IMG/VR virus record: IMGVR_UViG_3300025009_000406
Coordinates: 1 to 20,415 of that record
Length of the DNA stretch: 20,415 nucleotides
Source of the DNA: a virus
Reading direction: 5' to 3' (one strand)
This document shows positions 5,976-11,072 of the stretch, in pieces; the stretch's first letter is position 1, and every line of letters begins with the position of its first letter. A model generated the notes under the pieces. It had not been told where the DNA came from and made no database searches. It worked only from the letters and a program-made list of their open reading frames with translations. A program made the translations under genes and the position numbers.

Positions 5976-6517
5976 AAGGGAATATCTTTAGGATCTACAT
6001 TTTCCGTTCCTTCTTTGCTGAAAGGATCATCACCGGAAAATAGAGCCTCTAAATTTATAAATGTTTCTTTGAACTTTTTTGCTATATCTGGATCAAGTTT
6101 TTTGGGCGGTCTTGGATTAACTTGATATTCAGTATCCATTCCCTCTCCTTCTCTAGTTACGACTACATCGTATTCTAGTGGTGACCCCCAATTTTCCTCA
6201 TCGTCTATCAAAGCTTTCAAGCTTTTAATAATTCCTTTCTGCTTAACTTCCAATATCTGAACCCGTTTCTCCTGATAATTCCAGACCGGAAAAGCCCAGA
6301 AATGTTTAACACCTTCAGCCGAAGTATCATTTAGAGATACTTCTTCTATGGTATGTTTTCTGACAGGCTTTCTGTCTTTAGTTCCTTCCTGCCCCGTCCA
6401 ATATTCCCATCCGGTAATGGCTGATCCTAAAATTCTAAAAGCGTTCGCACCTATTCCCCATCTCATGTAGTTTCCTACATCTTTTGGTACGTTATAGTTC
6501 TTTGGTAAAAAGTCCAT
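5972..6517 (-). CDS. Phage single-stranded DNA-binding-like protein
   Basis: A 181-residue protein. The pattern NYNVPKDVGNYMRWGIGANAF near the start, GWEYWTGQ, then HFWAFPVWNYQEKRVQILEV and YDVVVTREGEGMDTEYQV matches a phage family usually annotated as a putative ssDNA-binding protein. It is beta-rich, OB-fold-like, and its acidic C-terminal tail (ENVDPKDIPF) resembles the terminal DDDIPF of bacterial SSB that docks partner proteins. I chose ATG 6517, which lies in a TAATATG junction; upstream in-frame starts (TTG 6586, ATG 6571) would add a hydrophobic stretch not expected in this family. Expected role: coating ssDNA in replication and recombination, with the NinG-like nuclease nearby. Confidence 0.78.
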   Translation of the reverse strand: MDFLPKNYNVPKDVGNYMRWGIGANAFRILGSAITGWEYWTGQEGTKDRKPVRKHTIEEVSLNDTSAEGVKHFWAFPVWNYQEKRVQILEVKQKGIIKSLKALIDDEENWGSPLEYDVVVTREGEGMDTEYQVNPRPPKKLDPDIAKKFKETFINLEALFSGDDPFSKEGTENVDPKDIPF

Positions 6518-6518
6518 A

Positions 6519-6623
6519 TTATCTTGTTTGATAAAAACTTGTAAAATCATCGAAATAGCTGTAAATATCATTGTAATAAGGATCAAATGTTACCATGATC
6601 ATCCAGTATAGTTTTTTTAACAT
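6519..6623 (-). CDS. Aromatic, acidic microprotein (34 aa)
   Basis: A 34-codon frame (MLKKLYWMIM then TFDPYYNDIYSYFDDF) fits exactly between two TAATATG junctions: its ATG follows the TAA of the 57-residue gene, and its TAA precedes the ATG of the SSB-like gene. It is unusually rich in Tyr, Phe and Asp. The frame may be a leader that couples translation of the SSB-like protein and not a functional peptide. Low to moderate confidence. Confidence 0.4.
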   Translation of the reverse strand: MLKKLYWMIMVTFDPYYNDIYSYFDDFTSFYQTR

Positions 6624-6624
6624 A

Positions 6625-6798
6625 TTAAAATGATAAAACTTTTAATTCCTGAAGTGTTTTTTCCATTTCATCTGCTAGAGCTAATAACTCCGTTTGTAGG
6701 TCTTGCTTGCCTGTCATTTTGGCTAAACCTATTAGCTTACCTAAAAGAAAATATAGGTATCCGGGATCTCTCTTTACAATCTCTTTTTTATTTTTCAT
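6625..6798 (-). CDS. Small helical protein (57 aa)
   Basis: A 57-codon frame, beginning MKNKKEIVKRDPGYLYFLLGKL, with predicted amphipathic helices throughout (QDLQTELLALADEMEKTLQE). It starts in a TAATATG junction after the HTH gene and ends in another. A frame on the opposite strand over the same bases (6630-6818) is a hydrophobic shadow with no operon context. Function unknown; being downstream of an excisionase-like HTH gene suggests a regulatory or recombination accessory role. Confidence 0.55.
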   Translation of the reverse strand: MKNKKEIVKRDPGYLYFLLGKLIGLAKMTGKQDLQTELLALADEMEKTLQELKVLSF

Positions 6799-6799
6799 A

Positions 6800-7003
6800 T
6801 TATTTATTTAATTTATAACGATTTCTAATAAATGTTGGAACTTCTAACCAGTCGCTTTCTGAGACATACCACTCATTGACCATAAACCTATTTACGTCTT
6901 GTTTGCCTTTTAGTTTGCCTGCCCTTACCCATCTATAAAGTGTCATATATGGAACGCCAAACTTTTTGCCTAGTTCTTTTAGTGAATACATTTTGTCAAT
7001 CAT
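6800..7003 (-). CDS. MerR/excisionase-type HTH protein
   Basis: A 67-residue DNA-binding protein. YSLKELGKKFGVPYMTLYRWVRAGKLKG is a MerR-like winged helix-turn-helix start (helix, tight turn, recognition helix with YRW, wing), and VNEWYVSESDWLEV is the usual second part in excisionase-like proteins. It is short enough to be only the DNA-binding domain. A good leftward promoter ends about ten bases before ATG 7003, so the message may have almost no leader. It likely regulates phage development or bends DNA for recombination; no integrase is visible in the window. Confidence 0.8.
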   Translation of the reverse strand: MIDKMYSLKELGKKFGVPYMTLYRWVRAGKLKGKQDVNRFMVNEWYVSESDWLEVPTFIRNRYKLNK

Positions 7004-7012
7004 ATGTTACTA

Positions 7013-7041
7013 AGTGTAAACGATCATTAAAGTCTTGTCAA
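7013..7041 (-). promoter_or_regulatory. Sigma70-type promoter for the HTH gene (near-leaderless)
   Basis: Leftward TTGACA (7041-7036), 17 bases, then TACACT (7018-7013). The predicted start near 7005 is only about two to four bases before ATG 7003. A GATCATT direct repeat on the plus strand at 7022-7028 and 7045-7051 brackets the -35, so it could be an operator. The -35 is perfect; the -10 matches four of six. Confidence 0.55.
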
Positions 7042-7065
7042 TAGGATCATTTATATCAAACTACA

Positions 7066-7419
7066 TCATATCTTACTCTGAACTTCCTTCCAAGCCCTTA
7101 AAAGTTGTTCCTTGCCTTTAAGATTAAATCCCTCATCTTTAACCTCAAAATCTTTCTTATTATCATACTTAGGAGTCAGTAAGTAAAGCATCATGGGTTT
7201 AGGTTTAAGATAATATCTATATATAATGCGTCCTTCTTTCTTAATCTTTCTAGGGTTGGCGTACGTTATACCGTAGGGAGTTGTTATTTCAAGTATCGCA
7301 AGGTCTTTGATAGCAGATTTAATATGTTTGACATATATCCCACAATCGCCCTTCTTTACTTTCTCGGTGGGGATGTCTATATTAAATGGTTTTCTTATCT
7401 CAAGGCGATAAGTTTTCAT
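7066..7419 (-). CDS. Hypothetical beta-rich protein
   Basis: A 117-residue protein with alternating strands (MKTYRLEIRKPFNIDIP, then LAILEITTPYGITYANP, then IIYRYYLKPKPMMLYLLTP) and a C-terminal helix KGKEQLLRAWKEVQ. ATG 7419 overlaps the TGA of the small ribbon-helix-helix gene, so the two are probably produced together. Genes following an RHH protein in this way are sometimes toxins of antitoxin pairs, but no toxin-family motif is evident here. Unknown function. Confidence 0.65.
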   Translation of the reverse strand: MKTYRLEIRKPFNIDIPTEKVKKGDCGIYVKHIKSAIKDLAILEITTPYGITYANPRKIKKEGRIIYRYYLKPKPMMLYLLTPKYDNKKDFEVKDEGFNLKGKEQLLRAWKEVQSKI

Positions 7420-7547
7420 TTTGTCTGATTGATATTGTCTACTATCAACCTTCTTAAATACTCAGAAAAAGACATACCGTAGCGTTTACGTTCTTTATTT
7501 ATATAGTTTATCTGCTCTTTAGGGAGGGTTATTGTTTTTTTAATCAT
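7416..7547 (-). CDS. Ribbon-helix-helix DNA-binding protein (43 aa)
   Basis: A 43-codon frame: IKKTITLPKEQINYINKE, then GMSFSEYLRRLIVDNINQ. This is the Arc/CopG ribbon-helix-helix pattern: a basic beta strand (KKTITLP), helix A, a turn with Ser-Glu, and helix B. ATG 7547 overlaps the TGA of the 618-residue gene and its TGA overlaps the ATG of the next gene. An alternative ATG at 7553 adds two residues. RHH proteins bind short repeats as dimers and often repress their own promoter; the AGTATAC repeats in the operon promoter are a candidate site (inference). Confidence 0.75.
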   Translation of the reverse strand: MIKKTITLPKEQINYINKERKRYGMSFSEYLRRLIVDNINQTK

Positions 7548-9400
7548 TGCCATAATAATTTTATTATGCTGTCTTTTTCCAAAATCTCAGGAGAAAGATC
7601 AATTTCACAATTATTTTTGTCAGTTAATTTGGCTCCTGCTTCTACTAACATTTCATTTAAATTGAAAGCGTTTTTATAAAATCCTAGAAGATATTTTCGG
7701 CTATGTTCTACAAAGTCTGAGCTAGATGAGGTGATTGACCTTCCAAGATAAATTTCTGAGAAATAGAATCGGCATTCGTTAGTTGTTACAGACAGGAGTC
7801 CTAGTATTTTTTGCTTTTGATTTATCTTTGATTCAGCTTGAGCAATAATGTTATTAGAATTAACCATATAGTTTTTTCTCATATTTACAGCTTGTTCTTT
7901 GGCTACAAATATTTTTATCGGTACTTCTACATCTTTATCATGGTTGTAATAATTAACAGCTACTATGAAAGAATTTTTAGTTTGTCTTTTAATATAAAAT
8001 AACTCGCTTGCTCCGTTTTGAGCGTCTGTCATGTCGCCTGAAAATAATATGTTACCTTCTTCACTTCTATAGTTTGCATCCCAACCAAATTTACCGTCTA
8101 CATTGATTAAAGAAAAATCTAAGTCTATTCTATTGTTACCAACATTATCCCAGTGGACTCCAACTATCATATCTTTTGGAATAGAAATATAAGTCCCTGA
8201 TGGAAAATATCCTGTAAATTGTTTTTCTGTTGCGGATAGAGCGTAAACTATATTTTCTGGAATATAAATATTCTTACCTTTTACTTGTTTCCCTATATCC
8301 TCAATAATGGATTTTTTAACAATCTCTAAAACTCTTCCGGCTTCTGACCTATTGCTGAAATTAAATTCAGTTGCGTATCCTTTACCATTTCTTATCTTAT
8401 AGAGAATTGATCCTATATCTTTAGTTCTGTAGGTTAGAGCGTAAGCTAAACGTATTTTTCTAAATATATTAGCCCTAGATAATGAGTCTTTAAGTAATTT
8501 CTCGTCTACCAATTCAATGTTTGCAGTTATTGTATTTAAGTAATCCTCCTCCATAGGTTTATGATTTTTAACTGCTAGTTTTCTAATTTTATTGATCATC
8601 TTTTTTAATTGGCTATTAGTTCTGAAGGCTAAGAATAAGGGTTTAAATCTGTAGAATATAGAAGACAGTTTTTCAAGTCCATGTTTTTCTTTATACTTTA
8701 ACACTAGCTTGGTAACTCCTAGATTTTGTTTTTCCTTAATCTTTTCTATTAGCTCCTCATTTTTAATAATTAAAGTAGTTTCTGTTGATTTGTAAATAAT
8801 ATATCTCAAGAACTCTACCGGATTTTCTGGAACTAATCCTAAATATTCATATAGAGCGGTTTTAACCTCCTTGTTCTTAATTTCCTGTATCTCTTTCTCG
8901 TTCAACTCAACAAATAGGGCAACATTTGTTACATCTTTTAGCGTTTCTTCTTTTAGTGCAATCCCCGTTTGAAGTAGATTTAATAATTTAACTTTCAACT
9001 CTTCTTTGGTGTAACCCTTAATTACTATTAATTTTATTTTATCTAAATCAATATCAGGAACATTTAATGCCTCGCTTGGTATGTAAACGTAATCTTTATC
9101 GTATATTCCTAAGTTTTCCAATCCGTAAGTTGTGAAGTAATGAATGAGCTGTTCTATTACCAGTTGTTCAATACTTGCTGTTATTATCTTCTGCCATGAC
9201 TTATGAAAGGAACTATTTAATTCTTCACCGGATAATCCTATTTTCAGTTTAAGTAGTTCTTGATCGCTATAATTGGAAAATACTTCAGGAGAAAAGATAA
9301 AACCACGTTTAATTGTATCAGCGGTTACTTGTTCATTAAGTTTACTCTTACTTTTAGTCTTAATAGGAAGTGCTTTAAATAATCTTATGGTGCTTTCCAT
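7544..9400 (-). CDS. Large TerD-domain-like protein (MXAN_6230/SCO0854-like)
   Basis: A 618-residue cytoplasmic protein, first gene of the leftward operon. Residues about 1-390 are mainly helical with no recognised catalytic site. Residues about 400-540 resemble the TerD-like domain seen in MXAN_6230/SCO0854 proteins: YFPSGTYISIPKDMIVGVHW, then RIDLDFSLINVDGKFGWDA with the Asp-Leu-Asp calcium-site pattern, then LFSGDMTDAQNGASELFYI. TerD domains belong to tellurite-resistance and stress systems linked to phage inhibition and to Ca2+-dependent assemblies; their biochemical role is unsettled. ATG 9400 lies about 55 bases after a predicted start site and is preceded by a 5' hairpin, with no Shine-Dalgarno. 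As the promoter-proximal gene, it may be an early takeover or exclusion protein (inference). Confidence 0.72.
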   Translation of the reverse strand: MESTIRLFKALPIKTKSKSKLNEQVTADTIKRGFIFSPEVFSNYSDQELLKLKIGLSGEELNSSFHKSWQKIITASIEQLVIEQLIHYFTTYGLENLGIYDKDYVYIPSEALNVPDIDLDKIKLIVIKGYTKEELKVKLLNLLQTGIALKEETLKDVTNVALFVELNEKEIQEIKNKEVKTALYEYLGLVPENPVEFLRYIIYKSTETTLIIKNEELIEKIKEKQNLGVTKLVLKYKEKHGLEKLSSIFYRFKPLFLAFRTNSQLKKMINKIRKLAVKNHKPMEEDYLNTITANIELVDEKLLKDSLSRANIFRKIRLAYALTYRTKDIGSILYKIRNGKGYATEFNFSNRSEAGRVLEIVKKSIIEDIGKQVKGKNIYIPENIVYALSATEKQFTGYFPSGTYISIPKDMIVGVHWDNVGNNRIDLDFSLINVDGKFGWDANYRSEEGNILFSGDMTDAQNGASELFYIKRQTKNSFIVAVNYYNHDKDVEVPIKIFVAKEQAVNMRKNYMVNSNNIIAQAESKINQKQKILGLLSVTTNECRFYFSEIYLGRSITSSSSDFVEHSRKYLLGFYKNAFNLNEMLVEAGAKLTDKNNCEIDLSPEILEKDSIIKLLWQ

Positions 9401-9408
9401 AATTTAGT

Positions 9409-9455
9409 AAGGCGGGAAGTAAAAAAAGCATTTTATTAGGAACTTCCTATGCCTT
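9409..9455 (-). promoter_or_regulatory. 5'-terminal stem-loop in the leader of the leftward operon
   Basis: In the leftward RNA, AAGGC pairs with GCCUU and GGAAGU with ACUUCC across a small internal loop (arms 9455-9442 and 9420-9409), enclosing a U-rich loop of about 21 bases. The predicted transcription start falls on the first base of the stem, and the stem ends eight bases before ATG 9400. A short 18-codon frame starting at ATG 9431 overlaps the gene start and could be a leader peptide. A terminal hairpin can protect mRNA or gate initiation. Confidence 0.5.
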
Positions 9456-9461
9456 GCTTAC

Positions 9462-9480
9462 AGTATACAGATAGTATACT
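9462..9480. promoter_or_regulatory. Candidate operator: AGTATAC repeats spaced 11 bases
   Basis: AGTATAC occurs at 9462-9468 and again at 9473-9479, where it extends to the palindrome AGTATACT. The 11-base step puts both on the same helix face, and one copy covers the -10 box. A dimeric repressor such as the ribbon-helix-helix protein of this operon could bind here. This is inference; no binding data can be derived from sequence. Confidence 0.45.
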
Positions 9481-9490
9481 ACATTGTCAA
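9462..9490 (-). promoter_or_regulatory. Strong sigma70-type promoter of the leftward operon
   Basis: Leftward TTGACA (9490-9485), exactly 17 bases, then TATACT (9467-9462): perfect -35 and five of six at -10. The predicted start is near 9455, giving a 5' leader of about 55 bases before the 618-residue gene. No other promoter this good is seen for the operon. Confidence 0.8.
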
Positions 9491-9499
9491 CTGTATTTA

Positions 9500-10230
9500 T
9501 CTTAAGCTAAGTATTGATTTCCAAGCATAGATCTTAGATCCTTATTTGGGTTAAGGTTTCGTAAGGTCTGTTTATCCGTTGTATCTCGGCAAACCTCTAG
9601 ATCTATCTCTCCTGCCTAGTTGTGATTTAACAATCGTGCAAGGTCGGGGTACGTTAAGATCTAATTAAACTACACCGTACATACTCGATTTCCTTAGCTG
9701 AGTCTTGAGTCCCTATTCCCCAATACTTTTTTTATACTGGTTCGTTTCCAGTGCCGTTGGGGGCTGTCGCTTTGGTCGGCTTAATTTATATGATTTATAG
9801 TAGTTATAGAAATCCGGTGAGGAAGTTTTTAGAAGTTGTCTGACGAAGATTATTTTATTTTTAACCGAGTCGTTCATAAAAAAACGAGCTTTGTGAAATT
9901 GGCAGGCGTAACACCAGTTTGGCAAGGTATTCCCTTACCAACTTCACAAAACTCGTTCTATAGTGTTACTTCCTTCAGCCCCTTGCCTAGGCTGGCCCAC
10001 TGCATCGGTGGGAGGTTTGTCGTCCCCTTTTTATCTTCTTTAACTCTATCCAAGCGTACTCGCCTTCGCAATTAAACTTGAATAGGATTAAAAAAGATAA
10101 CCCCCTAATATGAGCGACCTAGAATAAATGCGTTAGGTAAAGAATAGATCCTAAGACAGTTCTTTACGATCCGACTTAAAATCCTAGACTCGTCTGATTG
10201 AGTAATTGAAACGAACAAAAAAACTCAATC
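9500..10230 (-). ncRNA. Candidate large structured non-coding RNA
   Basis: This tract of about 730 bases holds no convincing gene, yet a near-consensus leftward promoter fires into it. The predicted RNA would open with an 8-base-pair hairpin (10230-10223 with 10203-10196) and then form several stems. These are UAGGAUU/AAUCCUA (10186-10180 with 10089-10083) enclosing GUAAAGAA/UUCUUUAC (10167-10160 with 10144-10137), CCCAC/GUGGG (10012-9996 region), CAGCC/GGCUG (9994-9976), a 20-pair stem at 9957-9883, and CCCCAA/UUGGGG enclosing ACUGG/CCAGU (9762-9718 region). In the 20-pair stem the two non-Watson-Crick positions are G.U in the leftward RNA but C.A in the rightward one, which favours this strand. 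The 3' end is uncertain; a U-tract near 9880 could end it early. Large phage RNAs such as GOLLD and ROOL are possible relatives, but I cannot test this. Confidence 0.5.
9878..9957 (-). terminator. Long 20-bp stem followed by U-tract (possible terminator or RNA core)
   Basis: In the leftward RNA the arm AACGAGUUUUGUGAAGUUGG (9957-9938) pairs over all 20 bases with 9902-9883, including two G.U pairs. The loop can form a GGUAAGG/CCUUGCC hairpin that shares two bases with the outer stem. The right arm runs into seven U (9884-9878). This could end the RNA that starts near 10230, or be an internal domain of a longer structured RNA. A leftward frame (9925-9713) and a rightward frame (9836-10075) crossing it are judged spurious. 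Confidence 0.5.
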
Positions 10231-10236
10231 AATATA

Positions 10237-10265
10237 AATATAAACCTTTATTTTATTTTTGTCAA
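10237..10265 (-). promoter_or_regulatory. Strong sigma70-type promoter firing into the gene-free tract
   Basis: Leftward TTGACA (10265-10260), 17 bases, then TATATT (10242-10237), five of six at -10. The predicted start is near 10230, at the first base of the GAUUGAGU hairpin. No coding frame follows for about 800 bases, which is why a non-coding RNA is proposed. It lies between the tract and a rightward gene, whose own weak promoter (TAAAAT at 10270-10275) overlaps on the other side. Confidence 0.7.
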
Positions 10266-10281
10266 GGGTTAAAATAACTGT

Positions 10282-10506
10282 GTGAGAAAAAAACGAATAA
10301 GAGTCTACCATAAATGCTACATCTGTCGCAAGCGTGAGAAAAAATACAGGAAACTATACATAATCGTGATTGATGGTTTTTTTCATGTAGAGAGGCACAA
10401 GTTTATCTCTCCCATAGACTTTTGGCTTTGTCCAAAGCACTTTAATATTAATCTCAAAAACATTTACAGAGAAGACAGATATACAAAATTTAAATGGTTG
10501 GCTTGA
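10282..10506 (+). CDS. Small basic zinc-binding protein
   Basis: A 74-residue, Arg/Lys-rich protein with CYIC at residues 12-15 and CPKH near 50-53, a CxxC...CxxH zinc pattern, and hydrophobic strands between. It starts on GTG 10282 with no Shine-Dalgarno; a -10-like TAAAAT at 10270-10275 would place the RNA start on or next to the GTG, so the message may be leaderless. It is the first rightward gene and lies directly before the gmhA promoter, whose -35 overlaps its stop codon. Possible nucleic-acid-binding regulator; not recognised. Confidence 0.65.
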   Translation: MRKKRIRVYHKCYICRKREKKYRKLYIIVIDGFFHVERHKFISPIDFWLCPKHFNINLKNIYREDRYTKFKWLA

Positions 10507-10532
10507 CAAAGGATTTTTTTATATGTTAATAT
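10503..10532 (+). promoter_or_regulatory. Promoter of the heptose cassette (leaderless gmhA message)
   Basis: TTGACA (10503-10508), 18 bases, then TAATAT (10527-10532). The predicted start falls at about 10539-10540, that is at the GTG codon of gmhA, leaving no leader. The perfect -35 overlaps the stop codon of the preceding gene. The stretch before the start has no Shine-Dalgarno. Confidence 0.6.
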
Positions 10533-10539
10533 ATTATTG

Positions 10540-11001
10540 GTGAACTATCTTAATAAAGTTTCAAACTCTATCATAAACTCAATCAAAAAAGGGGGCAAAC
10601 TTCTTATCTGCGGAAATGGAGGATCAGCCGCCCAAGCAATGCACTTCGCTGCCGAACTGATAGGCAAATATCAGTATGGGATGTTGGAGCGAAGAGGACT
10701 ACCTGCTATCGCCCTAACCGCAAACGTTTCCTCCTTAACCGCCATAAGTAATGACTGGGGTTTTGATTACGTCTTTTCCCGACAGGTCGAGGCTCTGGGA
10801 AATAAAGGGGATATCCTTTTTGTTATCTCAACCTCCGGCAAATCAAGAAACTGTCTTGAGGCCGTTAAGATTGCTAGAGAAAAAGGCTTAGAGGTTATTG
10901 ATTTGGCAAGAAATCACGGTAAGACTGCGGCCGAGATTCAAGAATACCAATTGAAATTAATTCATCAGTTAACGGGAAAAATTGAGAAAGCCTTTTTATG
11001 A
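10540..11001 (+). CDS. gmhA: Sedoheptulose 7-phosphate isomerase (phosphoheptose isomerase)
   Basis: A 153-residue SIS-domain enzyme that converts sedoheptulose 7-phosphate to D-glycero-D-manno-heptose 7-phosphate, the first step of heptose synthesis. The phosphate-binding segment KLLICGNGGSAAQAMHFAAE and the second SIS segment GDILFVISTSGKSRNCLEA are intact. The Glu of FAAEL and the His of KLIHQL align with the two catalytic residues known in bacterial GmhA. It is shorter than the usual 190 or so residues: the N-terminal helix is trimmed and a segment between DLARNHG and AEIQEYQ is missing. I chose GTG 10540; TTG 10537 is directly before it. Its TGA overlaps the ATG of a 24-residue microprotein. 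Its base composition looks richer in G and C than the early genes, hinting at separate acquisition. Confidence 0.9.
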   Translation: MNYLNKVSNSIINSIKKGGKLLICGNGGSAAQAMHFAAELIGKYQYGMLERRGLPAIALTANVSSLTAISNDWGFDYVFSRQVEALGNKGDILFVISTSGKSRNCLEAVKIAREKGLEVIDLARNHGKTAAEIQEYQLKLIHQLTGKIEKAFL

Positions 11002-11072
11002 ATAACTTTATTATTATTGCAAGCACTATGGCAATTGCAGTATTTTATTTATTAATTAGATTAGGAAAATGA
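10998..11072 (+). CDS. Hidden 24-residue membrane microprotein between gmhA and hddA
   Basis: A 24-codon frame, MNNFIIIASTMAIAVFYLLI then RLGK, fills the gap between gmhA and hddA exactly. Its ATG overlaps the gmhA TGA (ATGA, 10998-11001) and its TGA overlaps the hddA ATG (ATGA, 11069-11072). Almost the whole peptide is one transmembrane helix. The double overlap is hard to explain by chance. It may act as a real membrane microprotein or merely carry ribosomes from gmhA to hddA; AGGA just before the hddA ATG is too close to be a good ribosome-binding site on its own. Confidence 0.6.
   Translation: MNNFIIIASTMAIAVFYLLIRLGK

Noticed and set aside
6630-6818. Rightward 62-residue hydrophobic frame
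   Set aside because: It is the opposite strand of the 57-residue leftward gene, which has TAATATG junctions at both ends. Hydrophobic shadows are common opposite charged helical genes.
9735-9751. tRNA-like T-arm: ACTGG, loop TTCGTTT, CCAGT
   Set aside because: The loop lacks the conserved A of TTCRA, and no acceptor, D-arm or anticodon arm with proper spacing surrounds it on either strand.
9713-9925. Leftward 70-residue frame MPNWCYACQFHKARFF...
   Set aside because: It runs through the 20-bp stem and the gene-free structured tract, has no ribosome-binding site or operon coupling, and its composition looks like translated structure, not protein.
9836-10075. Rightward 79-residue frame in the control region
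   Set aside because: It lies over the same hairpins on the strand where the stem has C.A mismatches. There is no promoter or start signal and no recognisable protein pattern.
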